64,000 bases of DNA from Desulfonatronum thiodismutans (GTDB lineage Bacteria > Desulfobacterota > Desulfovibrionia > Desulfovibrionales > Desulfonatronaceae). Under the pieces are notes generated by a model, which was not told where the DNA came from, did no database searches, and worked only from the letters and a program-made list of their open reading frames with translations. A program made the position numbers and the translations under genes. The first letter of the stretch is position 1. Every line of letters begins with the position of its first letter. The stretch lies in NCBI RefSeq assembly GCF_000717475.1, contig NZ_JPIK01000005.1, forward strand, positions 228,809 to 292,808, read 5' to 3'. Positions 26,964 through 36,315 of the stretch are shown piece after piece.

Positions 26964-27761
26964 TTACTCATCTCTCTTTTTGTTTCCCAAGGCCCACTGC
27001 ATCTGGCGGCAGATTCCCATCAGCAAAGCGTACTCGCTCCGTCGCATTCCCAGACGATGCCAGAGTCGGCGCAGCCTGAGCATCCCATAATCCGGGTTCG
27101 TCTTGGGGAGGAAGTCGATCGTCGTCAGCAGATGCCCTAGGGCCGCGAATAATGCTTCCTGTTCGGCGTGGTCCACGAAGTCGGCTTGGAGGGGTTTGGG
27201 GGTCGGCGACGGTGCGCCTCGGGCGGCTTGGAGGCATTCGTAAAGGATCAGCAGAACGGCCTGGGCCAAGTTCAAGGAAACGCTGGGCGTGGCCGTGGGA
27301 ATGGAGATCAGGTGGGTGCAGCGGTCGATCTCGGCGTTGGTCAGGCCGCGGTCTTCCGGTCCGAAGAGCAGGGCCACGTCATGACCTGCCAGCATTTGGT
27401 CGACGATCTGGCGGGCGGCCTGGGCAGGAGAGAGCAGGGTCGCGCGCCGGCCGCCCAGGCGAGCCGTGGTGCCGTAGACCTGGGTGAACGGTGCCAAGGC
27501 CGAAGGAAGGTCCGCGAATGTCTGGTTTTGATCCAGGAGCGGCTCAGCGTGGACCGTGGCCAGCGGCTTGGCCCGCTCCGGCACGTAGTCCCGAGGGGCC
27601 ACCAAAAGAATCCGCTTACAGCCCATGTTCAGGCAGGCCCGGGCCGTGGAGCCCACGTTTTCGGCGAACTTGGGGCGAAACAGGACCACGGCCAGCCGCT
27701 GCCGAAGCAGGGCAACCGCGGGATCGTGGGAGGGAGGCACGGAAGGCGATTCCTGGTGCAT
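26964..27761 (-). CDS. trmJ: TrmJ-type tRNA 2'-O-methyltransferase (SPOUT)
   Basis: A 265-residue SpoU/TrmH-family RNA methyltransferase. The order of motifs fits TrmJ, which methylates tRNA position 32: VVLFRPKFAENVGSTARA (motif 1), ALLFGPEDRGLTNAEI (motif 2) and SVSLNLAQAVLLILYE (motif 3, the knot). A helical C-terminal extension (DHAEQEALFAALGHLLTTIDFL) matches TrmJ rather than TrmL. The exact nucleotide specificity cannot be proved from sequence. Confidence 0.86.
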   Translation of the reverse strand: MHQESPSVPPSHDPAVALLRQRLAVVLFRPKFAENVGSTARACLNMGCKRILLVAPRDYVPERAKPLATVHAEPLLDQNQTFADLPSALAPFTQVYGTTARLGGRRATLLSPAQAARQIVDQMLAGHDVALLFGPEDRGLTNAEIDRCTHLISIPTATPSVSLNLAQAVLLILYECLQAARGAPSPTPKPLQADFVDHAEQEALFAALGHLLTTIDFLPKTNPDYGMLRLRRLWHRLGMRRSEYALLMGICRQMQWALGNKKRDE

Positions 27762-27805
27762 TTGATCCCGGCAATCGGCTTAGACCATTTCTAATTCAGA
27801 GCTTC

Positions 27806-27887
27806 TCGTTCGGTATCGGGATCGATACTGTTTTTTCGCCAGTTATCCCAATTCGACCCCGATTCCGACGCCGACCCCGATAACTGC
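27806..27887. repeat. degenerate hexanucleotide inverted array
   Basis: Between trmJ and the YchF-like gene, CGACCC-CGATTC-CGACGC-CGACCC-CGATAA units run in tandem and are bracketed by CAGTTATC and GATAACTG, which can pair. To the left is a related GGTATCGGGATCGATACT stretch. It resembles the better preserved arrays at 10,591 and 29,075. On the minus strand it lies downstream of the YchF-like gene and might act as a transcript end structure. Confidence 0.55.
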
Positions 27888-27929
27888 ATAAACTCAAACG
27901 AATAACGCATTACCGAAGTAGAATTGGTA

Positions 27930-28943
27930 TTACACGTTAAACCGGAATTCGATGATGTCCCCATCCCGGACGACGTATTCCTTGCCCTCCAGGCGCAACA
28001 GGCCGCGTTCCTTGGCGGTCTTGAAGGTCTTGCAGGCCAGGAAGTCCTCCCAGCCCAGCACTTCGGCCCGGATAAAACCGCGTTGGATGTCCGAGTGGAT
28101 CACCCCGGCGGCTTCCTGGGCCGGCTGACCGGCCCGCAAGGGCCAGGCCCGGACTTCCTTCTCTCCGGCGGTCAGAAAGGTGATCAAGCCGAGCAGGTTG
28201 TATACTCCCCCTACCACCAGGTCCAGGGCCGAGCGTTTCATGCCCAGGTCTTGCATGAAGGCGTTGCGTTCCTCGTCGTCCTGCAGTTCGGCCAGTTCCC
28301 GCTCCAGGCGGGCGGAAACGGCGATATGCACCGCGCCGGGACCTGCTTCGGGCACCGTGACGTCGGCCAGCTTGTCTTCACCGACGTTCCAGGCCCAGAG
28401 CACGGGTTTGGCCGACAAAAAGCGGAAGCCGCGCAGTTTGGGCAGGGCCAGCAATGTCTCGTTTTCCCGCAAGGGGCGTTCTCGGTCCAGGTGTTCCTTG
28501 GCCTGCAGCAGGGCCGCTTCCTCTTCCGGATCGTGGAGAAGCTTGGTTTTTTTCTTGTCCTGGGCGATGCGTTCCAGGCGCTTTTCCACCACGGCCAGAT
28601 CGGCGATCAAAAAGTCCGCCTCCATGGCCTGAAGCTGGTCCATAGGCTCGGCCGCTCCGGAAAATCCATCCAGGAGCGCGAGCAGACAGTCGTAGGGTCG
28701 GACTTCGTTGAGCACCCGGTCCCCCAGGCCCCCACCCTTGGCCCCGGCCGCTCCGGGCAGGTCCAGCAGTTCGATTTCCGTGAAGGTGATCTTGGGCGGT
28801 TTATACAGTTCGGCCAGGGGCGTCAGGCGCGGTTCAGGAACCTTGACCATGGCCCGCCCGGAGGGCACGGCCGCCGCTCCGGCCAGGGCCGCGAACAGTT
28901 CGCTCTTGCCCGCCCCGGCAAATCCTATCAATGCAGTTTTCAT
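27930..28943 (-). CDS. YchF/Obg-like P-loop NTPase with TGS domain
   Basis: A 337-residue protein starting at an ATG with GGGAG upstream. The P-loop is GFAGAGKSELF, a form related to but unlike the NVGKST of most YchF proteins; the switch region reads LLDLPGAAGAKGGGLGDRVL. A coiled-coil segment (VVEKRLERIAQDKKKTK) follows, and the C-terminal 90 residues (LLGLITFLTAGEKEVRAWPL, then EVLGWEDFL) form a DUF933/TGS domain. It is shorter than canonical YchF (363 residues). The family usually binds ATP and associates with ribosomes; the divergent P-loop suggests a paralogue, so I leave the symbol blank. Confidence 0.82.
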   Translation of the reverse strand: MKTALIGFAGAGKSELFAALAGAAAVPSGRAMVKVPEPRLTPLAELYKPPKITFTEIELLDLPGAAGAKGGGLGDRVLNEVRPYDCLLALLDGFSGAAEPMDQLQAMEADFLIADLAVVEKRLERIAQDKKKTKLLHDPEEEAALLQAKEHLDRERPLRENETLLALPKLRGFRFLSAKPVLWAWNVGEDKLADVTVPEAGPGAVHIAVSARLERELAELQDDEERNAFMQDLGMKRSALDLVVGGVYNLLGLITFLTAGEKEVRAWPLRAGQPAQEAAGVIHSDIQRGFIRAEVLGWEDFLACKTFKTAKERGLLRLEGKEYVVRDGDIIEFRFNV

Positions 28944-29074
28944 GAATGACTCCCAAATGGTTGCGATGCAGATGCGGATTAGGGCCATATGGGGGGATTG
29001 TCAAAGATCGCTCCGTCGGCGCGGCCACAGGGCGGGATTGCCTCATGGATGTGGATCGGCTCGGCACCTCATGG

Positions 29075-29165
29075 CGATCGAAATCGAAATTGTGATCGGA
29101 ATCGGTCTTGAGCTGGCTAAATCCAATGAATGGAGGTGACAGTTGTATTTTTCGATTTCGATTTG
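29075..29165. repeat. inverted hexanucleotide array downstream of zwf
   Basis: GATCGAAATCGAAATTG with further ATCGGA units (29,075-29,107) is matched by the complementary TTTTTCGATTTCGATTTG at 29,148-29,165, about 40 bases apart. The right arm abuts the zwf stop codon. The design is the same as at 10,591-10,720, so these are copies of one repeat type in unrelated gaps. Confidence 0.75.
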
Positions 29166-30752
29166 TCATGCATGGTCTTTGAGATAATCAGGGTACAGCG
29201 TGGTGGCGGCTTCCGGCCCCCAGCTTCCGGCGGGATAGAAGTTGAGGTGCTTGGCCCGATCTCCGCAGGATTCGCACAGTTCCAGGATCGGGGTGAGGTA
29301 GGCCCAGCAGAGCCGGACCGCGTCCTGACGCCAGAACAGCATCTGGTCGCCCAAAAGGCAGTCCATGAGCACTTTTTCATAGGCGTCCTTGATGGCCGTC
29401 TTGCTTTCCTGGTTGTAATCGAAGTTCATGGTCACGGTGCGCAAGACGTTGTTCATTCCTGGAATTTTGGCCTGGAAGGTGAGGTTGATCACCTCGTCCG
29501 GCTGGATGCCCAGGATCAGGCGGTTGGAGGAGATCCGTTCGCCGAGAACGTGCCGGAACATGGCGTGGGGAACGTCCTTGAACTGGATGATGATCCGGCT
29601 CAATTTTTTGGCCAGGCGCTTGCCGGAGCAGATGTAGAACGGCACGCCCTGCCAGCGCCAGTTGTCGATGTAGGAGCGCAGCAAGGCGTATGTGGGGGTG
29701 AGGGAGTCCGGGGCGACCTTCTCTTCGCTTCGGTAACCGGGTACGTCCTTGCCGTTGATTCGGCCCGCCGCGTACTGCCCCAGAACCAGATCGCTGAACT
29801 TGCCCTGGAGTTCAAAAGGCCGCAGCGAGCGAAAGACCTTGGTCTTGTCGTCGCGCACCGGCTCGTCCTGGAACCGGGCCGGCGGTTCCATGGCCACCAT
29901 GGAAAGTAGTTGCATCATGTGGTTCTGAAACATGTCCCGGAGCACCCCGGCCTGCTCGTAGTATCCGGCCCGTTTCTCCACGCCCAGGGTTTCCGCCGCG
30001 GTGATGCCAACGTATTCGATGTAATTGCGGTTCCAGAGCGGCTCGAAGATGGTGTTGGCAAAGCGGAACATCAGCACGTTTTGCACGGTTTCCTTGGCCA
30101 GGTAATGATCGATGCGAAAGATCTGGTGTTCGTCGAAGTGTCGGTGCAGCACGTCGTTGAGCGTTTTTGCCGATTCCAGGTCGTGACCAAAGGGTTTTTC
30201 CAGGACGACCCTGGACCATTCATGGGTCCTGTCCTTTTCCTGGGCCAAGCCGCACTGGCCGAGCCGGGTGGTTATCTCCGGGTAGAGCTGTGGAGGAACG
30301 GCCAGGTAGAAAAGCGTATTGCCCTGGGTGCCGAAGAACGCACTAACTGATTCGAGACGGCGACTCAGGGCCATGTAGTCGTCCGGATTGTCGTATTGCA
30401 GTTGCTGATAGCAGACGGATCGCAAAAAGGCGTCGCGGTGGTCCTGGTCGCCGTTGTCCGGAGACGGCAAGGATTCTCGGACCTGCTCTCGAAATCCTGG
30501 ATCGTCGAACTCGGTCCGGCTGCACCCAATAATGGCGAAATGATCCGGAAGATGGCCTCCGCCGTGGAGGTGGTACAAGGCGGGAAAAAGTTTGCGCATG
30601 GCCAGGTCGCCGGATGCGCCGAACACGACGATAATACACGGGGGCAGGTGGCGACCGGTGCCGCGGGTTAGGTCGGGCATGGCGAGGGTTGTCGGGGAAT
30701 CCGGCTGGACGGAGGGTTGGACGAACAGGTCCCGAAGGTCTTGCGTGGTCAT
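29166..30752 (-). CDS. zwf: glucose-6-phosphate 1-dehydrogenase
   Basis: A 528-residue enzyme that oxidises glucose-6-phosphate to 6-phosphogluconolactone with NAD(P)+. The start has AGGAG eight bases upstream. The nucleotide-binding motif VVFGASGDLAMRKLFPAL and the active-site RIDHYLAKETVQN (family RIDHYLGK) are present, followed by EYVGITAAETLGVEKRAGYY and the C-terminal PAGSWGPEAA. The N-terminus is about 35 residues longer than in E. coli. The pathway partners pgl and gnd are not adjacent. Confidence 0.96.
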   Translation of the reverse strand: MTTQDLRDLFVQPSVQPDSPTTLAMPDLTRGTGRHLPPCIIVVFGASGDLAMRKLFPALYHLHGGGHLPDHFAIIGCSRTEFDDPGFREQVRESLPSPDNGDQDHRDAFLRSVCYQQLQYDNPDDYMALSRRLESVSAFFGTQGNTLFYLAVPPQLYPEITTRLGQCGLAQEKDRTHEWSRVVLEKPFGHDLESAKTLNDVLHRHFDEHQIFRIDHYLAKETVQNVLMFRFANTIFEPLWNRNYIEYVGITAAETLGVEKRAGYYEQAGVLRDMFQNHMMQLLSMVAMEPPARFQDEPVRDDKTKVFRSLRPFELQGKFSDLVLGQYAAGRINGKDVPGYRSEEKVAPDSLTPTYALLRSYIDNWRWQGVPFYICSGKRLAKKLSRIIIQFKDVPHAMFRHVLGERISSNRLILGIQPDEVINLTFQAKIPGMNNVLRTVTMNFDYNQESKTAIKDAYEKVLMDCLLGDQMLFWRQDAVRLCWAYLTPILELCESCGDRAKHLNFYPAGSWGPEAATTLYPDYLKDHA

Positions 30753-30807
30753 CGGAGTGCTCCTGTTAGGAATTGGGGCGAGGACGCGGCGTGGAGCCGG
30801 GGATCGG

Positions 30808-31008
30808 TCAGTGACGAAACAGCCAAATCAGAACGGTCAGGCCCAGGCCGATCATGATGGAACTGGTCACGGGCAGGTAGAGCCGAAAATTGCCTCGCTG
30901 AATCAGAAAATCGCCGGGAAGCCTGCCCAGTCGGAGTTTTCGGAGCAGCGGCCGGAACAAGCCGGTGACGATGAGAAAGACGGTGATCAGGATAAGAAAT
31001 TTGGACAT
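30808..31008 (-). CDS. DUF2905 small membrane protein
   Basis: A 66-residue protein with two hydrophobic helices (FLILITVFLIVTGLF and MIGLGLTVLIWLF) flanking a basic turn with LRLGRLPGDFLIQRGNFRLYLP. That LGRLPGDF...R...F...P pattern is the hallmark of DUF2905. Function is unknown. It starts 13 bases after the dxs stop and is probably the last gene of the xseB-ispA-dxs transcript. Confidence 0.85.
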   Translation of the reverse strand: MSKFLILITVFLIVTGLFRPLLRKLRLGRLPGDFLIQRGNFRLYLPVTSSIMIGLGLTVLIWLFRH

Positions 31009-31021
31009 GCGCTCCGTCGAG

Positions 31022-33073
31022 TCAGCTTTCCTTTTGACTCAGAGGTGCGGCTGCAAAGAGCTCGGTCAACGCATCCTTGATCCCGGTTTTGTCCAGACCG
31101 AGTTGCTTGCGCAGCATTCGCTGCGGACCGTGTTCCACGAAGACGTCCGGGATGCCCAGCAGGCGAATGCTTTGGCCGCAGAGCACGCCTTGGGCCGCGA
31201 ACAGCTCCAGCACGGCGGATCCGAATCCTCCGGCCACGACGTTTTCCTCCACGACCAGTATTCGGGAATGTGTTCGGGCCAGCTCCAGCAATTGGGTTTT
31301 GGGCAGCGGCTTGATGAACCGGGCATTGAACACGGCGACCTCGCGACCCGCTTCTTTGGCCAATTCCTCGGCGGCTTCCAGGGCGGGATGCACCCGGCTG
31401 CCCAGGGCCACGACCACCGCATCCCCTCCGTCTCGCAGGGTTTCGCCCAGGGCCAGGGGCAGCGGTGACGGGTCGTCCTGAGACGGCGCGCCCACGCCCA
31501 CGCCCCGTGGGTAGCGAATGGCCGCCGGACCGGGGTGTTTCAAGGCTGTGATCAGCATGCGTTGCAGTTCCGCTTCATCCTTGGGGGCCATGAACAGCAG
31601 GTTGGGGATGTGGCGCAGAAAGGAAATATCAAACGTGCCGTGGTGAGTCGCTCCGTCCTCACCCACCAGTCCGGCCCGGTCCAGGCAGAGGGTTACCGGG
31701 AGGTTCTGGAGGCAGACGTCGTGAACCACCTGGTCGTAGGAGCGTTGGAGAAAAGTGGAATAGACCGCCACCACCGGCCTGTATCCCTGGGAGGCCAGTC
31801 CGGCGGCCATGGTCACGGCGTGCTGTTCGCAGATGCCCACATCGAAGAAGCGGTCCGGGTAGGCGTCCGCGAAATAGTTCAACCCAGTGCCTTCGGGCAT
31901 GGCCGCGGTGATGGCCACGATCTTGTCGTTTTTCGCGGCCAGGTCCACCAGGGTCCGCCCAAAGATTTCCGTGTAGGGCGGCAGGCAGGCGGAAATCTTC
32001 TTGGCTTCGCCGGTTTCCGGAACAAAGCAGCCCACGCCGTGAAAATAGGTGGGATTGTTTTCCGCCGGGGCGTAGCCCTTGCCCTTGGTGGTCAGCACGT
32101 GGACCAGGACCGGGCCTTCCAGCTCCCGGACTTGTTGGAAAATGTCCACCATGTCCGGCATGCTGTGCCCGTTGATCGGGCCGATGTAGTTGAATTTGAA
32201 GGCTTCAAATATCATTCCCGGCGTGAAGAACCCCTTGAAGGAGGATTCGCTGAGCCGGGCGTAGTTGGCCAGGTCGTCTCCGAATCGGGGGACTTGGCGC
32301 ATCCAGGTTTCCATCTGCTGTTTGAAGCGCTGCACCCAGCGCTTGGAGAGCTTGCGGCTGAGGAAGGAGGACAAGGCCCCGACGTTGCGGGAGATGGACA
32401 TCTCGTTGTCGTTGAGCACTACGGTCAGGTTCACTCCCAGGTCTCCGGCCTGGTTCAGGCCCTCATAGGCCAAACCGGCGGTCATGGAACCGTCGCCGAT
32501 GATGGCGGCCACGGTATGGTCCTCGCCGGCCAGGTCGCGGGCAATGGCCATGCCCAGGGCCGCGGAGATGGAGGTGCTGGAGTGCCCAACGCCGAAATGG
32601 TCGAAGGGACTTTCGGCCATGCGTGGGAAACCGCTGATCCCGCCCATGGTGCGCAGGGTATGAAAATTTTCACGGCGGCCGGTCAAGATTTTGTAGGCAT
32701 AGGCTTGGTGGCCCACATCCCAGACCAGCCGGTCATGTTCCGGGTTGAACACCTTGAGCAGGGCCAGGGTCAGGTCGGTCACGCCCAGGGACGGAGCCAG
32801 ATGCCCGCCGTTGGCGGAAACCGTGGAGATGATCGTCCGGCGGACCTCCCGGGCCACGGCTTCCAACTGGGCGATGTTCAGTTCGTTAATGTCTTTGGGG
32901 TGATTGATGGCGGAAAACAGGGCATGCCCGTCAGGACTCTCGGTTCGTTTGCGGGCCTGGATCGGCGCTTGCGGAGTCACGTCGCGCGGGCCTGCGCTGG
33001 TTTCATCGACGGGCTGTTGCAATGGAGCTGCCTCCCTGGGCATGAACGTGGCGTTGGAATGGCTGGACATGGG
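31022..33073 (-). CDS. dxs: 1-deoxy-D-xylulose-5-phosphate synthase
   Basis: A 683-residue thiamine-diphosphate enzyme making DXP from pyruvate and glyceraldehyde-3-phosphate, the first step of the MEP isoprenoid pathway. NGGHLAPSLGVTDLTLAL, WDVGHQAYAYKILTGR, and the ThDP motif GDGSMTAGLAYEGLNQAG...LNDNEMSIS are present; the transketolase-like middle domain has EQHAVTMAAGLASQG. The ATG at 33073 is chosen because earlier frame starts depend on TTG; the extra 55 N-terminal residues before the conserved INHPKDINEL look unstructured. The gene is preceded by ispA. Confidence 0.95.
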   Translation of the reverse strand, partial: PMSSHSNATFMPREAAPLQQPVDETSAGPRDVTPQAPIQARKRTESPDGHALFSAINHPKDINELNIAQLEAVAREVRRTIISTVSANGGHLAPSLGVTDLTLALLKVFNPEHDRLVWDVGHQAYAYKILTGRRENFHTLRTMGGISGFPRMAESPFDHFGVGHSSTSISAALGMAIARDLAGEDHTVAAIIGDGSMTAGLAYEGLNQAGDLGVNLTVVLNDNEMSISRNVGALSSFLSRKLSKRWVQRFKQQMETWMRQVPRFGDDLANYARLSESSFKGFFTPGMIFEAFKFNYIGPINGHSMPDMVDIFQQVRELEGPVLVHVLTTKGKGYAPAENNPTYFHGVGCFVPETGEAKKISACLPPYTEIFGRTLVDLAAKNDKIVAITAAMPEGTGLNYFADAYPDRFFDVGICEQHAVTMAAGLASQGYRPVVAVYSTFLQRSYDQVVHDVCLQNLPVTLCLDRAGLVGEDGATHHGTFDISFLRHIPNLLFMAPKDEAELQRMLITALKHPGPAAIRYPRGVGVGAPSQDDPSPLPLALGETLRDGGDAVVVALGSRVHPALEAAEELAKEAGREVAVFNARFIKPLPKTQLLELARTHSRILVVEENVVAGGFGSAVLELFAAQGVLCGQSIRLLGIPDVFVEHGPQRMLRKQLGLDKTGIKDALTELFAAAPLSQKES

Positions 33074-33152
33074 GTGGTTTGTCGTAAGATGGTCTGTGGT
33101 GGAACGAAAAAGATACGCGGTCAAGAGCGAATCGGCAAACGGCAATGCGACT

Positions 33153-33201
33153 GGTCAGGTCTTTCGGGTCAGGTCCTTCGGGTCAGGTCGCCCGGGTCAG
33201 G
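33153..33201. repeat. 14-bp tandem repeat at the ispA 3' end
   Basis: GGTCAGGTCYTTCG is repeated at 33153, 33167 and 33181 (the last copy diverged), with a partial fourth copy. It straddles the ispA stop codon and extends into the ispA-dxs gap. Such short tandem arrays expand by slippage. Confidence 0.75.
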
Positions 33202-34085
33202 ATATACTCGGCCAGTTCCCGTAGGAACCAGGCGTGGCGGCGCGTGAGGTCAGAGATGTCCGGCGCGTCCGAAAACACGTCCAGAGCGGCGAGGGCTTGG
33301 TCCGTATGCGAGCGGGCCAGATCACGGCTGGCTTCCAGTCCGATCAGGGCGGGGTAGGTGACCTTGCCCAGGTCCTGGTCGCTGCCCACGGGCTTGCCCA
33401 GGACGGCTTGATCGCCGATGACGTCCAGAATGTCGTCCGTGATCTGAAAGGCTCGGCCGATGTGCGTCCCATAGTCCGCGGCCCGGGCCAAATCCACCTC
33501 CGTGGCTCCGCCCAGAAGCGCCCCGCAGACGCAGGAAGCGCGGATCATGGCTCCGGTCTTGAGTTCCTGCATGCGGGAGAGGTCCTTCTCCGTCGCCGTG
33601 CCCCCGGTCCATTGCATGTCCAGCACCTGCCCCCCGACCATCCCGGCGGCTCCGGCGGCCCGGGCCAGCTCCCGTCCGGCGGCGAGCATCCGCTCGGCCG
33701 GGACGGCGCAGGAGAAGAGCAGGCCGAAAGCCTCGGTGAGCAAGGCGTCTCCGGCCAGAATGGCCAGGGCTTCCCCGAAGCGCTTGTGGTTGGAAGGCTT
33801 GCCCCGGCGCAGATCGTCGTCATCCATGGCCGGAAGATCGTCATGGATCAACGAATAAGTATGGATGCACTCCAGGGCCGCGGCCGCGGGTAGGACATGA
33901 GCCCGGGGTTCGCCGACCATTTCCGCCCAAACCAGACACAAAACCGGGCGCAGTCGCTTGCCTCCGGCCAGCAGGCTGTATTCCATGGCCTGAAGAAGCG
34001 GATCCGGGACGCCGGGGCGCTTGAGGCACGTGGCTAGATAGCGATCGACCTCGCGTCCCAGTTCAGAAAGGTATGCTTTCATCAT
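33183..34085 (-). CDS. ispA: polyprenyl diphosphate synthase, IspA type
   Basis: A 300-residue trans-prenyltransferase that condenses IPP with DMAPP or GPP. The first Asp-rich motif is HDDLPAMDDDDLRRGKPSNH and the second FQITDDILDVIG; KRLRP, SLLAGGK and GDALLTEAF are also present. The motif pattern fits farnesyl (or geranylgeranyl) diphosphate synthases of bacteria; chain length cannot be decided here. The start is at one of two adjacent ATGs (34085, 34082), inside the 3' end of xseB (23-base overlap). Confidence 0.93.
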   Translation of the reverse strand: MMKAYLSELGREVDRYLATCLKRPGVPDPLLQAMEYSLLAGGKRLRPVLCLVWAEMVGEPRAHVLPAAAALECIHTYSLIHDDLPAMDDDDLRRGKPSNHKRFGEALAILAGDALLTEAFGLLFSCAVPAERMLAAGRELARAAGAAGMVGGQVLDMQWTGGTATEKDLSRMQELKTGAMIRASCVCGALLGGATEVDLARAADYGTHIGRAFQITDDILDVIGDQAVLGKPVGSDQDLGKVTYPALIGLEASRDLARSHTDQALAALDVFSDAPDISDLTRRHAWFLRELAEYILTRAT

Positions 34086-34344
34086 CGTTCTCCGATACGG
34101 CGGATTGCGGGTCGGCGGCGGAATCTTCCTGTTCAAAAGGCTCCAAAAGACCTTGGGACAGGACCATGACTTCATTTCTGGCCGACTCCAACTGCTTGCG
34201 GCAGTTCCTGGCCAGCACGACGCCTTCCTTGAACAGGGCGACCCCGGCTTCCAGCGGCAGGTCCTCGTTTTCCAGGCGAGCCACGATGCCTTGAAGCTCG
34301 GCCAGCTTGGCGTCAAAGCCCGGTTCCTTTTTTTTCGCGCGCAT
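34063..34344 (-). CDS. xseB: exodeoxyribonuclease VII small subunit
   Basis: A 93-residue XseB. It starts MRAKKKEPGFDAKLAELQGIV and has the conserved LENEDLPLEAGVALFKEGV motif and a helical LARNCRKQLESARNEVMVL segment, followed by an acidic tail. Longer open frames upstream are not supported by the family. xseB-ispA-dxs is a widespread gene order. The large subunit gene xseA is not in the window. Confidence 0.93.
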   Translation of the reverse strand: MRAKKKEPGFDAKLAELQGIVARLENEDLPLEAGVALFKEGVVLARNCRKQLESARNEVMVLSQGLLEPFEQEDSAADPQSAVSENDDESIPF

Positions 34345-34638
34345 GTGTTTTCCTTGGGTGGTTCCGTCGGGCCGTCGCCGCCGCCCGTGGTCGTCGTTGG
34401 CAATACCAGCGGGTGGCCGAACACTCAAGGGGAAAGAAGCGCGATACCGGGAAAGCTTGAAGGGCAAGCTCAAGAGGCAAGCTTAATTTCGCTATGGGGA
34501 TTGCTTTTGCCGGGGAGGTGTGATTTTTGTTCGTTTTCTTCAATACTGCTTTTCTAAGGCGCGACGACCTGATACAGGTCGCCGTCGAAGACGAGACCCC
34601 GGAGTCTGTTTTTCACCATGAAGAAAGGAGCTGAGAGC

Positions 34639-36231
34639 ATGCTGCATGCCGTTCGATCCGTGGAAGGATTTCGTCTGGCCGGGATCGGGAGTGCTTTGGC
34701 CGTTCCCGTTATTGCCGTGGGCCTGCATCTGGCCCAAGCTTCAACCTGGACGATCCTGAGCGTGGTGATCGCGGGATGCATGGTGCTCGCGCTACTGATG
34801 TGGGGATTTCTTTCCGGGTTGGCCGCCGTGCTGCAAAGCAACCGGACCTGCGCCGAGGCCATCGTCGCGGGGGATTATCATCGACTGTTCGAGCAGGCTC
34901 CGGACTCTGGTCTGCTTGGGCAAAGCCAGGAAGGCCTGCGGGACACGCTGACCCACCTGAAGCACGAACTGAGCCTGTCCAAAGGCGTGATGCGCAGCAT
35001 GGTCACGCCCTTCGTGGTCACGGATACCAACGAGGTCTTTATTTACGGCAACCAGGGACTGATCAGGATGCTGGAGCACGAAGGCAAGCCCGAGGATTAC
35101 TACGGGCAGGACGTGTCCATGTTTTTTTACGGGGAGAAGCGGCAGACCGTGTTGGGCATAGCCATGAAGGAGAACCGCACGATCAGCAAGGAAGTGGAGT
35201 TTATCGGACGCAAAGGCGGTAAGCGGAACATCCATATCGACGCCGCGCCGCTGTTTGATATCGAAGGTCAGCTGATGGGCGCTCTCTGCATTTATACTGA
35301 CTTGTCCGACATCCGAGCCTCCGAAGCCAAACTCTGCGAACAGAACGAGATCATTTCCTCCGCGGCCGGCAAGGCCACCGGGGTGTCCAAGTCTTTGGCC
35401 GCGGCGGCCGCGGAGCTGGCCGCTCAAGTGGAGGAGGCCCGCGGAGGCGCGGAGGAGCAACGCTCCCGGACCGCGGAAACAGCCACGGCCATGGAGGAAA
35501 TGAACGCCACGGTCCTGGAGGTGGCCAGAAATGCCTCCAGCGCCGCCGAGGCGTCGGATCAGGCCAGGGTTAAGGCCATGGAGGGGGCGAAGATTGTAGA
35601 CGAGTCCGTGGCGGCCATTACCAAGGTGCAGTCCCAGTCCTCGGAAGTGCGGTCCAGTTTGGGCCAACTCGGCCAGCAGGCCGAACAGATCGGGCGGATC
35701 ATGAACGTGATCGAGGATATTGCGGACCAGACCAATTTGTTGGCCTTGAACGCGGCCATCGAGGCGGCCCGGGCTGGGGACGCGGGACGCGGGTTCGCCG
35801 TGGTGGCCGACGAGGTGCGCAAGCTGGCCGAGAAGACCATGAACGCCACCAAGGAAGTGGGCGACGCCATTTCCGCCATTCAGCTGGGTACACGGGACAG
35901 CATCACGAGCATGGATCAGGCCGTGGGAGCCATCGAGCATGCCACCTCCAAGGCCAACCTCTCCGGGCGGTCTCTCCAGGAGATCCTGGGCTTGGCCGAA
36001 CAGGCCGCGGACCAGGTCCGGTCCATTGCCACGGCGGCGGAACAGCAGTCCGCCACCAGCGAGGAGATAAATCGCGGGGTGGACGAGATTAACAGGATCG
36101 CCTCGGAAACCAGTGAGGTGATGAACCAATCCGCCCAGAGCGTTTCCCAGATGGCGGGCATGGCCGTGGAACTGAATACGATCATCGCCGATATGCGCGC
36201 CCAGGCTCCGGAAGAATGTACTCCGACGTAG
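34639..36231 (+). CDS. methyl-accepting chemotaxis protein with PAS domain
   Basis: A 530-residue receptor. The ATG at 34639 follows AAAGGAG by ten bases and is preferred over 34618. Two adjacent hydrophobic helices near the N-terminus ([11 protein letters not shown] and [20 protein letters not shown]) leave almost no periplasmic domain, so the ligand input is probably intracellular through the PAS-like domain ([21 protein letters not shown] to [14 protein letters not shown]). The C-terminal signalling hairpin contains [20 protein letters not shown]. No CheB/CheR docking pentapeptide is present. About 290 bases of non-coding DNA precede it, in which I see no feature beyond a poor sigma54-like match. 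Confidence 0.9.
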   Translation: MLHAVRSVEGFRLAGIGSALAVPVIAVGLHLAQASTWTILSVVIAGCMVLALLMWGFLSGLAAVLQSNRTCAEAIVAGDYHRLFEQAPDSGLLGQSQEGLRDTLTHLKHELSLSKGVMRSMVTPFVVTDTNEVFIYGNQGLIRMLEHEGKPEDYYGQDVSMFFYGEKRQTVLGIAMKENRTISKEVEFIGRKGGKRNIHIDAAPLFDIEGQLMGALCIYTDLSDIRASEAKLCEQNEIISSAAGKATGVSKSLAAAAAELAAQVEEARGGAEEQRSRTAETATAMEEMNATVLEVARNASSAAEASDQARVKAMEGAKIVDESVAAITKVQSQSSEVRSSLGQLGQQAEQIGRIMNVIEDIADQTNLLALNAAIEAARAGDAGRGFAVVADEVRKLAEKTMNATKEVGDAISAIQLGTRDSITSMDQAVGAIEHATSKANLSGRSLQEILGLAEQAADQVRSIATAAEQQSATSEEINRGVDEINRIASETSEVMNQSAQSVSQMAGMAVELNTIIADMRAQAPEECTPT

Positions 36232-36315
36232 CCCTGTGTATGTGAGTGACGAGAAAGCGGTCCGTATGGCTGAAAGCCTCGGGCGGACCGCTTGTTTTTG
36301 GCGGAATGAAAAGAA

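Noticed and set aside
31535-33247. A 570-codon open frame on the plus strand opposite dxs
   Set aside because: It is antisense to clearly conserved dxs and shows no domain or ribosome site.
33183-34424. A single 413-codon gene covering both the prenyl synthase and the xseB region
   Set aside because: The first 110 residues are the xseB sequence read out of frame; the two adjacent ATGs at 34082-34085, with GGAG upstream, give the true prenyltransferase start.
34490-34520. A sigma54-like sequence upstream of the chemoreceptor
   Set aside because: The GG-N10-GC spacing can be met, but the conserved TGGCAC part is absent and the match is no better than chance.
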